A stretch of 64,000 bases of DNA from NCBI GenBank assembly GCA_002633025.1, contig NMRB01000245.1, positions 387,337 to 451,336 of the forward strand, written 5' to 3'. Position numbers and translations under genes: made by a program. The stretch is from Notospermus geniculatus (taxonomy: Eukaryota; Nemertea; Pilidiophora; Heteronemertea; Lineidae). This document shows positions 36,101 through 51,100 of the stretch, piece by piece (position 1 is the first letter of the stretch; each line of letters begins with the position of its first letter). The notes under the pieces were generated by a model, which was given only the letters and a program-made list of their open reading frames with translations, did not search any database and had not been told where the DNA came from.

Positions 36101-39100
36101 AGCGCGATTTTTGCTGGTACCAAAAAAAGTGAAACTCGGGTTTGAACCACCAGTATGCTAGTTGATGTAGGAGTATCTAAACAGATTAAAGCCAACACGG
36201 AAAAGATGAGGCCACTATCATAATTGTGATTTTTACATTGGTGCTGTTGAAGAGATCTTGTTAAAGTGGAGTTTTTACACAAATCCCCCCCGCCGCCCCT
36301 CCCACAAGGTATCTTCCGGGATTGCACAACAAGCTTTGTCATCTTGGCTATACAAGTCATGTTTGTTCAGTAGATGAAAAGGTGATAAGCGGTTCGAGAC
36401 ACTCAACTGTTTTATTATCAGACTGCATCTCGACCTCCAGTTTTCCTGCAGCAGGTGGGTTCGCCTCGATTAATATTCCATCACTATACACTGGGTTGAA
36501 GCACACACTCCCTGAACAGAACTTGACGACAGAGCGGTACCGTTTACCAGAAACCAACATAAGACCCGGTTTGATGACATGGTTGGANTGTACTTATTCT
36601 TCAGCCATGCATTTGATTGATACATCACCTTTGAGAAAGCTTACCTGTGATGGCGACAACTCCGTGAGTTGAGCAACTGTCCACCCTGTAGTCATCACAC
36701 CAGACCCACGGTCGTAGCTAATTGCCCATTCATATTTCGTCACCAAAGATCGGGCAAAATCGATGTAATCGTCAGGAACATCAATGTCTTCAAACTTATC
36801 AAAAGTCGCATGCATCTAAAAAGGCAGTAAAACAATTCCTGAAGCGCGATTTTTGCTGGTACCAAAAAAAGTGAAACTCGGGTTTGAACCAGTATGCTAG
36901 TTGATGTAGGAGTATCTAAACAGATTAAAGCCAACACGGAAAAGATGAGGCCACTATCATAATTGTGATTTTTACATTGGTGTTGTTGAAGAGATCTTGT
37001 TAAAGTGGAGTTTTTACACAACTCCCCCCCGCCGCCCCTCCCACAAGGTATCTTCCGGGATTGCACAACAAGCTTTGTCATCTTGGCTATACAAGTCATG
37101 TTTGTTCAGTAGATGAAAAGGTGATAAGCGGTTCGAGACACTCAACTGTTTTATTATCAGACTGCATCTCGACCTCCAGTTTTCCTGCAGCAGGTGGGTT
37201 CGCCTCGATTAATATTCCATCACTATACACTGGGTTGAAGCACACACTCCCTGAACAGAACTTGACGACAGAGCGGTACCGTTTACCAGAAACCAACATA
37301 AGACCCGGTTTGATGACATGGTTGGACATCCTCAGATCAAGGAAAGGTTCAAATTCCTTCCAGGTCATAGCTAAGTGTAGAATTAGAAAAAGATATTCAT
37401 TACATGTGTCATGTTCGCATCAGTGACTGAAAAAAACATTCTGCTATGCATCGTGTAGAAATCGGCTAACCTCTTGGAGGAGAAGCCGAGTCTTTACCTG
37501 AACTCAGTGAAGATGGAAAAAGAGGAGTGGTAGATTCTTCTCCTGGGATCATACCCAAGCCTATATCTGGCAGACTTGAAACATCTTTCGATTTTGATCG
37601 GACATTCAGTGGCCGAGTATTTTCACTGTACCGTACTATTAGTCCATGGACTGAGCAGCTTGTGCACGTAGGATAGACCTTCAAATCAGTCATCCTTCCG
37701 CATGGCACACAAGCCAGCACTTTTCAAGGGATTTCTTGGGCAAAGGTTGCCAACGACATCCAAGTTGCCTTTGGTGTCGTTCTTTGCCTTGAATTGAGTC
37801 ACTGGTGTATTTTAGGCAAAAGTACAACAAATTATCTCTATGAAATCATGACAGATCAATTGCAATCAGATGGAGTCTATTTGAGCTCACCATTCATGAG
37901 ATCCTGCTGTTCCTCTATTCCCCAGAAAACATTGCGAATGTAGGGTTGCAGGTTATCTGGTATGACCCATGAGGCCATAAGTGCCGTACTCGAAAACTGA
38001 TAGTCTGATTCATTTGGGCACTTTTCCTGCCCTAAACATTTATATCCGTCTGCGATGCTGATTTTGACGGAGGCTCCAGCTTGTAGGACTTTCACACCAT
38101 CCGATGTAATGCTTGTTTCGCCATAGGGGTTCTTCGCTTTGACAGTCAAGTAATATGCCTAATATATAGGGAAGAAAACATTGATGAACATCTGACACGG
38201 TGTGTTGAGAAATTGGAGGTAATTGAGACGCTTGGATTTGACACCGACTTCATCAATTTTCTTGTAGCTGAGCGGTGATGTCATTCGTAAATGTACATGT
38301 ACAGCAACATCTAATATACCACTAAGAATCTGCTGCTTTAATATCAGGTTCTGACCCGGGGTCAGATTTATCGGCCAAGAATTTCTTCCATAGGGAGTTT
38401 TCGCCAAGCCCCCGAAACGCCAACACGAACGCCAAATCCACTGTTCGATACCACGAAGAGAGCACCGAACAAAAGTATAGACGTTCGCGTTGGCGTTTCG
38501 GGGGCTTTGTGAAAACTCTATAATGATGCCTTACCCTGAATGTTTGAAGACTAAGCCCAGTCAGATTAACACTTGTTTGCCCTTGGACATCCTTTAGTGC
38601 GACGACATCATTGGCTCCAGGTTTAGTTCCCAGACTAACTGCATAAGTTGTCGGATGAAAAGGTCTTTCAAATCCATACCATCTGGCCGAATAGGCGGTG
38701 GTAGATATCTGCTCATCAATATCTCGTGATCTCTGAAGTATATCACCCAAACGGAATAATTTGTTTTAAGTTCACAATGCTTTCATTTTTCCATGATTAG
38801 AAGACGTGAATCATGTGCATAAACGTTATAAAATGTTATAAATGTGTTTTCTGTTTCGTAAATCGACAAAACAAGAAGGGTTGAGAATCAAGTGAAGGAA
38901 GACATACCCCGAAATTTCTTTCTTCACGTTCGCCAGGAGGCGCCATATCAATGACCACACCAGGAGCGGGTTTATCGGTAAAGTGGCGAATTTCATCGGA
39001 GGAGCCAACTGCTGAAAGGCTCATGTAGTTCTCAGCTCTAACTGACACATAATACGTCTCCCCAGAATGGAGTTTGTATGGGGAGACTTTTGCATACACC

Positions 39101-42100
39101 CTGGTGCAGCTGGGCGGCGACGTCTTGGAACAATTCCCAGCAAAATCCAGCGGCCTCCACTTGGCAATATCCCATCCACCTTTGTGCCTTCCTGGATAAG
39201 AAGATTGAAATGTCAAAATGGATAAAGCTGTACCACGACAATATTTCAAACGTTGCGGAAGTCCAGATTTGAGTGCTAGCTTCATGTAATCTTACCAATA
39301 GCGAACTTGTAGTACATGAATGGGTCGGCATTATCACCCTCAGTGAATCCATACTGGCTCCAAGAGACGTACAGCTCGTTTTTGTACATGTAGGGCGTCA
39401 CAGATCCACTGAATGTCAGGGGTTTCAACTCAACAACGAACGGCCCATAACTCTGGAAAATGTAACATCGCGAATTCAAGCTTTATATGCAATAATATCT
39501 ATGCAACAGTGGGGACAGTCATTTTTTGGAATATTCATGTTGAATATAAATAAAAGGAACAAATTCATCGAACATTGGAAACTCATTTCGTTGGAAAATC
39601 CCACACTTACGACAACTAGCTGACGTCCAGCTGCGTTCTGCGCATTGATATTAATAAAGAATCGCTGGCCTTCCTGCAAACCAGGGTGATATGTCTTGTA
39701 GAAAGACTGCACACCATTCCCAGTTGGTGTCGTTGGCATGATATCCTCACCCCCTGCTGTGGTAGAGAGGGAAATAGAGTACCCCTTGATGAAACTTTCT
39801 TCGTCATATCCAGTCCAATTGACAGAAAGCTAGTAATGAAACAAAAAATATGCATGGGAAAGGTAATGGTGTTATACTGCGCACTTTCAAATTGAAAATG
39901 TCTCATATTTGGGCTTAGCCCTTTTGGAGAGAAGATGATGGCAATGGATGATGAACTGATAGATTCATTGAGATGTGAACATGAACTTACATATTTGTCC
40001 CGCGTGAGAACAAAGTGTCTTGATTCATTAAACGGATGTTTGTCATCGCAGAACGATGCAGGTACAATGACGATAGAACCCTTCTCGTCGAGTTGACGAG
40101 GGTAGTAATCAACATAAATATCCGACGCCTTGTTGCTGAAGGAAATGAAAACCGAGTAAGATACGGAAAAAGTCTATGCTTTTATTCCATTTATGTGCAG
40201 GACCCTCCACTTCAGCAGAAAGTTTAGTCTGTGCAGGACCCTCCAGTTCAGCAGAAAGGTCAGTCTTATGCCCGGTTGTTCAGCCTTGGCTTAAGCCAGA
40301 GTTGGGTCAATCCCGACATAAGCGTGGCTTAAGCCAGACTTACATTTCACAGTGCGTTGCACAGGTTGGGTGTCAAACACAAGCCAAGATTAAGCCTTTC
40401 TTATAATAAACCTGGCAGTGGGGTGGTTATAAGCGCGACTTACAATGGTAGGTCTACTCATTGTATGCCCAGACTTGAAAGATTGCAGAGGCATTGGATC
40501 ACCTCATGTAAGCCACACCTGAGCAACCGGCTACACATCAAGGAAATTGTATAGGAAAGCATTGGGAAGGAGGGTAATAAGCCAGGCTTCGGTGATCCCA
40601 AGTTTAATTCAGGTTGTGCAATAAACTCGGAATTGACTGAGCTGTTCTTATGACCAGACATAAGCGCGGCTTACGTGAACTCGAGTTTGAGGTATAAGCC
40701 ATGCTCAAGTGAGCCTAGGCTGAACAACCGGGCATTAGCTTTTACTTGTTTTATTCATATCACACAGATCATTCATATGAATGGTATAGCGAAAGCTTGG
40801 TGACACTTAATTTGTGACATACGTAGGCCCTATTCTCTCCCTTCTCATGAGATGTACTTACACACACTCCGGGGCAGTGGAATTGATCAAAACTCTGTGA
40901 TTGTTCGGCTGTACATAATAGACCGTCTGACGTGACTTGATCAATCCGGGGCGAATGATACTGTTTTCGACTGAAATATCTCTGATTATTGGCGGTGTGA
41001 CATCTACGACTACACCATTACTGCAAGCTACCTCGGAGACGCTCAGTGCTTTGTTGAGAGCGACCACACTAACCATGTACTTGCCAGGACCTGGGGCAGT
41101 GTAGGAGAAATGAGTATCTGTGGTTCGAACAACCTAAAAAAAGGTAAAAATATGACACCGGGATGATGGCAGTATTTTGAGTTACTGGCCAAATCCATCC
41201 AACGATTTAAATAATTTTACTTGGAAAGGTGTTACATGAATATATGTATGGACAAACAAAACAAACGACATGGTTTTAGTGCACTCCGGACCAAGCACCC
41301 AGAACAAAAGTCCTTACCTTTTGTGAAGCTTTTGCCCCAAACACATCCTTCTTTGCACATTCTTTACCCCATATGTATTGATATTCCTTTATACCACTCT
41401 CACGATCGAAAAACCCTTCCCAATGGGCATGCAGGATTGTATTAGTTTGAAAATCTCTGTCCGACAAGCCAGAGGGGCTATCATAAACGTTGCCGACTTC
41501 AGGGGGACTTGCGTCTATGGTGATCTGAAAGGGGATGAATGAATCTGTCTCGAGCTGTTCTCATATTGCCAGGAAAAATTTGCAACTGAATAAGGTTACA
41601 TCAATGCCTATTACTCTGAAAATCAATATGTATCACTCAGTAAGAGTTGAATACTCATGTTTCATTTCTAGTACCAGTATAGGCCTACTCACTTTCTTGA
41701 CTTCCTTAGATCGTAGACCAGCCCAGTTTGTAGCAGATATTTCCAAGTAGTAATCAGCGTCATGCTTTCCCTCGAAATATTTCTGGTCAAGACCATTATT
41801 CTGGGCAACCTGCGGTGTGATGAAGAAATCCTTGTGGTAGCAGCCAGTCCATGGGGTACGGTAGCAATCGTGACCATATTTGGCAGACGAGTGTGCCGAC
41901 TGACATTCAGGGAGGGTATTGAATTGTCCTTGGTTACCGACAGTCTGTTGCCCATGTACAATGATCGTAGTGTAGTTGTCGAAGAGAGTCCATGAGACTG
42001 TTTTGATGCCACTGTCAGGATCAAATGCTTCCCATTCAAAACTGAAACGATAAATGGTTCTTGACAATTGACTTTGCACATTATGCTCAGATTCGTAAAA

Positions 42101-45100
42101 CCGACAGGAAAAGCCATGGTGGGACTTTTGACTGCAGACTGAATGCTAAAATGTGGTGAAAATCAGATTGCAGTTTTATGATTCGTTTCTACGTTACTCT
42201 ACAATCGTTCTTGCCTCATCGTGTTCACACTTACGACATCTTGGTGAACTCCTCTGCATGGTGAATGGCCAAATCTTGCACACCATCCCTGGTCAACCAT
42301 AGGTTCTGTATGACTGGTGGGGTAGAATCGATGTACACACGTACGCTTTCAGTCAACGTGTTCCCAGGAAAATCAGTCACCTTGACGTACACACTGAAAC
42401 ATAGAAGGTATGGCAAAATTCGAGACGTTCGAAAGATGACTGACGACTCTAAGTGGACAGAATTACAAGAATATCATTGGGCCTAGCAGCTGCCCTGCTT
42501 CTAAATAATTAATCTCCTGCGGTCATTCCCATCTTCCACGGTTTTAATCTCTTGCGGTCATTCCCACCTTCCATGGTTTCATCGATCAGTACTGTGACAT
42601 CTATATCAGTCTAAACATAGGATCATGTCTCAATACCATAATTCAGTTCGATCAGGGAAGATAGGCGACAATCAAATTATAATTGAAATAATCTGGAAAT
42701 GGACTTTATATACATAATCAAATTACGAGGCAGTTTTTTTGTCTGACGTACATGTAGCATGTAGAGAATTCAAAAGAAATGCAACTCACTCTACTGCATC
42801 ACCATCCTTTCTCGGTGGTAGCACTTGCCCTTGGCCAGTGACGACATTTGCATCCTGCCAGTTGTCCAGGTTACTGACGGTAACCTCAGTAACCTTAAGC
42901 AAATGTGATATATCCACCCCAGGCAAATGTGGTATATCCACCACCCCAGCTACTGCTCCTGGAAAGAGTGACCTTCGTCATTAGAAGCAGGAATCATGAA
43001 AACACTTCTGAATTCACAGTGGCTACTTTTACAGGTATTCAACATTTTGCATTGATATTTTCGGCAAAGTGATTTTCGGTCAGTTGTCAAATTTGGTGGG
43101 GTGAAAATAGTGAGTTTTATTCTTACTCTTTTCCTTTTCGTTTTGACTGTCGTGGGAGGCAGAGGCTTTGTCATCCAACTCTCGCCGAGCTATCACAAAC
43201 TCTGGCAGGACAACTTTGTTGCCACTCCAATTTGTCTCGAAGCCAGGGATTTTGTTGCCACTCCAATTTGTCTCGAAGCCAGGGATTTTGTTGCCATTCA
43301 GGTTGCCACTCAGGTCTGGGATTTTAATCCTTCACAAAATATTCATACATGAGTATGGAGATGAAAGAAATTAATTTGATCTTGAATGTGGTCAACTTGT
43401 CAATTAACTGCACGTGTTATAATACTTATCCATTCTCTCTGAATGGACACTCAGCAAAAGCAGTACCGGTAGGCGTTTGTGCTTAATGTTTTTTTGTGCT
43501 CTGCTACATGTATCTTCTGCATATACTCACTGCGACTTGAGTTGAGTGACTGTTATTTCACGACCGTCTTCAATTCTACGGACTATATACCCCACTTTCA
43601 CCGAATCGATCCCTGCAATAGGGTAAAGTAATATGACTGGATATAAACTGATACAAGTATCAGTGGTTTTCGATCCCGCACAGACCTGACAACCAGTCAA
43701 ACGATTTCAACTGCCCGACTCCCAGTTACCCGACCAGAAAGAAGCGCAGATGTGACTGCAGGTACCCTCGGATTTCATTGGCTGGTACCGTTTCAGAAAT
43801 TCACATCTTTTGTTTCACATGTTGTATTTCCTTACCCTGGTGACTACCAGTATCAGCAATTGTACGGCGACCGGTATGGTCATCATATTCGTCTGCTACA
43901 TCTGGGCGCGCCTTGACAGGGAGTGTCCAACCATTGGTCATGATGTCAGCATTCATGTACCTGTCCAAAAAGATCAAAGGATAGCTGTACTATAAGAAAA
44001 AATTTATTTCCTCTATTCAGCTCTTTCCCCTTCTCATCACTCGGGGCAACCCACCCCAACTTAAGATTGGTGCCAACCTCTCAGAAAAACAGACTTCGCT
44101 GTAGAAAATGATGAGCGACATAATTACCAGTACGAAGTGGTTATTTGCACAGTTAACTCAGTACGAATAATTTTCTTGCATGCACGTTCAGCTAATTAAT
44201 TGTCAACCAAACCTAATTATGGAGTGAACAGAATGTAAAGCAGGTGCATACCTGTCCTTGAAATTCACTTCAATTTCATCATTCAGGTTTGTTTGCCACG
44301 CCTTGTTGTTAACCGGGTCATTTGCACTGGTCACACGAAGAGATGTCCCAGCTTTCTTTTGGATTTCAGCTGGCTCACTTTTATAAAACAGTTGCCGTGC
44401 TGATTTATGATTCCCAGCTCTATCGTAGGCTGTGAGGATTATTGAATAGGACCCATAACTTGCAAAATCAATCTGCAGAAAATGATAGATAAATGGTAGC
44501 GGCCTTGTATCAAGAAGAATGATGGCCCAGATTGGGAAGGATTACAATAGGCCCATACCAAAAACATACATGTACGTTCCTTTCTTGCAAATTGCAAATG
44601 AGAGGTTGTATATGCTGTGCATGATTTAAAAAGCTATTTGCGATTTTCTACTTACAGTCGCTTGGTTCACTCCAATTCCATATTCCTTTTTCCACACAGA
44701 TCCACGGTTATCAGTCAACTGCAAGCCTTCTTTCTTATGAGGAATTATTTCCAATTTGTATTTCGTCAGCCCTGATCGTTGATCTTGCCAATTGGCCCAC
44801 TTAACCTGCAACTGAACACCTCTCTGAAAAAAATGAAATGGACCTTGGATCATGTGCTCACCTCGGCGAATTGCGATGGCAGGTTCATTCGAAAACCCAG
44901 GCATTCATAAGATGCGAATCTGGAAAAATCCGATGTGTCTTAGATTTTCCAAGGAAAGGAGGTTTTCAGTATTTGGTGTTAGTCACTGGCTACCTGGTAG
45001 ACGGATTATGAATCAGTGACGTGGTTGTGTCATTTATGATACGGGTAGGCCTACAAATTCAGGGTCAGCAGCCCCCAGTGCAATGGACAATGGAGATGAC

Positions 45101-48100
45101 AACAACGGACACTTCGCGCTATCGTGAGAGCTCAACTTTTTGGGCCTAACACAAATAATGTCCAAGTTTCAGTCGAATGTCGAATGAGTAGTGTCCTAAA
45201 ACTCTGATCGTGTGACGTTCATTCACTTACTCCGTATAAAATATCACTGGATGTCTTGAAGGATGTGGATGGCTGAGATGAAAATGGTTTCACGAGGTCA
45301 AAATTAACTTTCACGGCCTTGGTGGCATCAATGCCGTCAATGTTGATTGTTGTCACTTTGCCAGTGTCCAAGTTTTTTAGTTTCATGCGACCTCCTGAAC
45401 GCGATGCTATCGTAACAGTATACCTGTACATAAATAAAAGCAATTAACACTATGGACATGTCTAGAAATGGTTTTATCACACCGATTCAAATTACGCACT
45501 ATAGACATGTTAAGAGACCTCTTGTAGTACAAATAGAACAGATTGAAGTGTCCATCACTAGCCGAAATACAAATGATGATAAACTGCATTGCACCATCTT
45601 AGGCAGATACAAGTTGGTCGTGAAAATTTCAAAAATCTGCACAAGGTATCGCATATACCGTACTGCAATAAACACTGTTCTCGGTACACCGGTAATCAAG
45701 TATTTGGTTGAGGATCAAGTAATAATAATGCAAATGGGCAGACAGTCCTAATGCTCAATCAATTATATGAGCAAAGGAGATACCGGTACTGATCGGTAGG
45801 GTTGGTGGCGGTGTTGTGCATTTCCATGCCGAATATACTTACGCAGCTCCATCTGTCAAGACTGGGAAGTGCATGGGGTCAATTATCTGTCGAGTCTCCT
45901 CATGATCAAATTGTGAAAAGTCTGATTTAGGGTTGGTGATGACCTGTTCATGAATTGTACTTGAATGCGATGCACCTGTATGGCAGAGAATAAAGGAAGA
46001 CATACATGAAGTAGGTTATATAATCCCGGGTATATAATCGGCCGTGGCCGTAGATCTTTGTAGGTAGTTTACGAATTACGAATTGGTAATTTTCATTTAC
46101 AATAAATGTTTTCTTGGGCTTTTCTTAGCATAGAGGTGTGACAACTGGATATACTTGGATGTACCTGTATGACAGAGAATAAAGGAAGACATACATGAAG
46201 TAAGTTACATAATCGGCTGTGTATTAACGGCAAACAAAAATTCATAAGCGAGCTTATGAATTTTTGGTGCAAATCATACCGTAGGCCTACCCATCATAAT
46301 CCGCGGACCAGGGCAAGACCAACCCAGGACAGTGTGCATTGAACAGGTCACTGTCTACTCTAGCTAGTTCTGGCTACGAAATCGACACTTTATATTAGCC
46401 ACGGAACTCATGACCACCAGTACATACATATTTTGTGTCGCTACCCATTGGTCAAAATTCCCTCAGTTAATCGACTGAAATGGATAATCATACACACCTG
46501 GGCACCATGGTACATCACAAAAATCCCAGCGTTTCTTCGAACTTGTGGTATAGCACCACGGTTCAGGCTCCCCATCAGGATTTCGGCAGTAGTTTGAAGG
46601 CAAACTTTTATGGGAATGCTTGTTAGGATATTGGGAATTCCAACGCTGGCAGGTATAACCAAGTCGTGTTGTGTGTATTGTTCCCGTGTACTCGCTGCCT
46701 TTCTTTGTGGTCCTGCATTTTGTTAGATCTGGAGACCCTGCACAAACCCCAAAAAATGTTATTAAATCTCAAATATCAATCACAATGCTCTGTTTTATTA
46801 TTCAAGGCAAACTANGTCACACTTCAACTAATAGAAAATTTTGAAAGATCATTCTGCGACAAAAAAATCATGTTCCATGACGGCAAAAAATTATAAACCA
46901 CACTGTTTTAGACTGAAAAAATGAAAACAAAATCTTGGAAGATGAAGGGAAAAAGTATAAAACAGCAGGTCCTAAGGGACATAGCCCTAAGGGACCTAAC
47001 CCTAACGGACCTATCCCTGAGGACCTAACCCTAAGGGACCTAACCCTAAGGATCCTAACCCTAAGGGACCTAGACCTAAGGGATCTAGCCCTAAGGGACC
47101 TAACCCTAAGATTAACCCCCTGTCATTATGCATACCACTGGGATATGACAATAGTGGAGCCATCTGATGAGCACTGACATAACTAGTGACTTTTGTATTG
47201 TGTTGATGTGACATTTGAAAATGTGTTGACTTTTGGAATTTCACGGCACACCCGTAGGCCTTGATATGTAAAGATGCTTCTGAGAGGAGAGACAGGCGCC
47301 GACATCTCTGATAAAGTGACAACAATATGGGGGGGGGGGGCTATTCTTACCAACTGACACTGGCGCCACATATACAGAATACGTCACAGTTGCTTTCAAT
47401 ACCCCAGCTGCGAAGTCGGTGATATACGCCGGCCGTCGTGGGAAGTTTGTGCTGCGTTCAAACTTCGTCATGAATGACACATTGATGTCATATATATTGT
47501 CACCATTGGACCAATAAGATTCTGGTTTCGTGTCGCTTGGATTACTCTGGACTTGAATGTCCCCAGATTTAGCTCTCAGCTTGACAGAGGGATTGTTGAT
47601 TTTTGGTGCCTTCGTTACTGAAATGATAAGGCACGGGTTTAATCCCGCCGTTTCCAAATTGTCGCACGTTAGCAATTCGTATAGGGGAGCGTTAATACAA
47701 GGCAGGAGACCAGTCTACAATCTTTTCCCGTCTCCAGTTGTTTCCGATCGTCGGTGTCGTCAACTTTGAAGGAACTCGAGAAATCCTGCATCATGCGGTC
47801 TGAAATACCACCTTTTCCGTTAATTTGCTTACTAGTATCAACTTTTCAATTACCAGTACGGTACACCGTAAGTATCCCCAAATTCAAGGAACCAAGGATG
47901 CATGGCCTTTCCGTCATCACAAAATCGAAGTAATTAGACGTCATTTGGCTGGGTTTATACATCGAGGCACACGCGACACCAACACGCAGGCGAACAAAGG
48001 TTTCATGGGGATGAATCCTTTGTGAAGCCATTGTTCGCCCGCGTGTTAATAGTGTCACGTGTGCCTCGATGTATTCAAAACCCAGCCTAATAGGCCTACG

Positions 48101-51100
48101 CGTCTTTGTACTTCGAACTGATCACTTACCTCGTCTACATTTGGCATTATTTGTATCCCCGAAATCCTGATGACACGAACATTGACCTTTTAAATGAAGG
48201 TTGCCACATGCACCAGGATAACAGGGGGTACTGGTGGATTTCCAACTGCAGAGTTCTGCAAGTGAAGGATATAGCACATCGTAAACATCAAGAAGTCCAG
48301 CTATAGTATGATCGTTAAATAAAAGCTTTGTAAAGGTTTTGAAAATTGTAGGCTAACCGGTAGACCTCTACATATAGTTAATGTACCGGTATATCGGTTT
48401 AGCCTATTAAAAAACTTAGGCCGCTAAACATCACCGCTCCTTGACTGACGCTTTTAAAAAAACTAGGCCTACCCGATACGAATGCACCTTTTGATCTTCA
48501 GTATCAAGTACATGTATGTCCGAGTTAAAATATATTTCCTCAAAGACTTCCAAGTCCACGCGCAATATAAACAGATTTCTGTCTAATTGCAATTAAGTAT
48601 CCCGCTCCCCAGGTGATATGGCTACATTTTCTTATTTACATCAGCCTGTGGTCAATGGAGACAGCGATCTTACCACGACAAGAAAGTTTGTCCTGCGGAA
48701 GTAGATATGCCTTTTGCCCAAATTTGGGGCCATGATCCGATTCACATCTATGACAACGGCTGTTGGAGGAGCTGGTACATTTCTCGAGCTCACAGTGTGC
48801 TATCTGTGGACAATCTGGAAATTAAATACCGCGGAAACATTACATAACATTTGCATCAATAGTTATTAAGTGAGTTTGCCAAACTCACTTAATAACTATT
48901 GATGCAAATGCTAACGCCTGCCGCACACTGGAGTTTATACATGTATCTGCTGAGCAAACGGTCTCGAATAATTTTGCTCAGCAGATAGCTGCACTAAGGT
49001 TCATACTCCGGTGCGGCAACGGTAGGGGTGTTTTTAACGTCGACTGACCCGACTGAATGATGAGTCGAGCAGCATTGGGTCAGTCAACTTTATAAACACC
49101 CCTACCGTTGACGCACCGGAGCACGAACCGCATCTAGCTTTAGATTCCACCATGGGAGGAACTCGACTATGATGCATGACCGCGAATAGGCCTGGGCTAT
49201 CTCGAATGAATTTTGTTGAGCATACATGTATTACGACACAGGCCTATGACATTATACAGGTGTGATAGAATCTAATGTCCCCGTCTTTCTGATGTCCCCA
49301 TGCATTGTTTGTCACAGGATTAAGGATCGTGGTCTCCAGAGTCCAATTCAATGGTGCCGCTTAATCCGAAAATGTATTGTTGGGGGACATCACATATCGG
49401 GGGACATTACATTCTATTACACCGGTATTCATTTCTTTTTTGTGTGTACATGTGAATAAACTTACATTGGCAATGGGTACCAGCGTTGTATGTCCCAGTG
49501 TTACAATTAGAGCAGTAATCGGGCAATGTGCACAGTCCTCCTGATGATGTAAGCCAGCCATTGCCAGATTTTATGTAGCCCGACGGAATACTCCTGCTAC
49601 AGACACGCGAACTACTCGATACCTCCACTTTACCTCCGCACGCAGCTAAAAAAGAAATTTTAAAGACACAAAATTAGACAATGAAATCTGAAAGGTGTTT
49701 AATGATGAATATGAACTCGGGTAAATTCGACCTACGTTTATTGCATTCTTGTCCATCAATTGAATACCAGCCACTATTACAGAAGTAATTGTACCGAGTC
49801 ACACTCCTGTAAAAAATAAGAATATGGTAAAGGGCCAGTGTAATGTTTTTGAATGTTCCTATCTGTCAGTGTTCCCCAGACAGAAAAATAGTTGACAACA
49901 CACCGTTTCTTCAATTTATTGTGGCCTATACTTGACAAAAGTGGACAGCTTATCCCGTCATACTTTTGGTAGAGGAACACTATAATAGATGGGGAACATT
50001 CAAAGGCGTTTACCGGTGTAATATTTTGCACTGCGATTGTCCCCTTTGCCTTCCAACAAAAACTTGGAGGAATAAGTTGCGACGTGACATGTACCTAGGT
50101 TACACTACATAAAAGTCCGGGCCGAGTCCGGGTTCAGCCCGGGCTTTTTGCGTTTACACCTGTTAATCGCCGTGTCTAAATAAAGCCCGGGCTTTTCGTC
50201 CCATACATGCCGCATACATTCTCAAAAAGCCCGGGCTTATTTCAGACCCGGGCTTCAAAAAGTCCGGGCTTTTTCAGACAGGTGTAACCACGGCTAATAT
50301 GGGGGAAGCAGTGACAAACATCTGTGTTCCAAATCTGCCAAACAATAGTGAGCTTTCGCAAGCGCCCGGTTAGGCCATGCTCCGACAACGTTTATCTATT
50401 GTTTGGGTATACACACACAATAGATAAACGTCGTCGTAGGGCCTTAACCGGGCGCTTGCGAAACCTCACTAATAAAGGCCCCGTCTAAACGATCATACAT
50501 TTGTATGGTGACGTTCAGTTTGTTGTGGATTTCCGTCTACACAGTCCAACATTCATGGACATCTGCATTGTGAACATCTACACAATCATACATTTTTTCA
50601 AAACAGCATCATAAACTTGTATGATGATGTTCAAGTTTGTTGTGGATTTCCATCTACAGTCCATCATTCATGGACATTTGTATGATGGGGAAAGGATAAT
50701 GTTGGATGCTGTTCAAGTTGGTTGGGAAAACCGTCCACACGATCATACATTTGTCCATTAACATCATCATACAAATGTATGATGAATATCATCATACAAA
50801 TGTATGATGAACATCATCATACAAATGTATGATGATGTTTTGAACAAATGTATGATCGTGTAGACGGGCCTTAAAAATTGGAACATCAGACATGTTGGAT
50901 GCTGTTAACGGTTGGGAAAACGGTCTACACGATCATACATCTGTCCATGAACATCATCATACAAATGTATGATGATGTTTTGAACAAATGTATGATCGTG
51001 TAGACGGGCTTAAAGCGGTCACTATCTTGTGGTAGGCATTCTCATTCACGTACATGTACATGGGAGGCATTCTCGATCAATAGAGAGTTTTCGCAGTCCC

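Noticed and set aside
46935-47325. LRDLTLRDL / GLGPLGL repeat frames
   Set aside because: Both are translations of the 15-bp minisatellite, in different frames.
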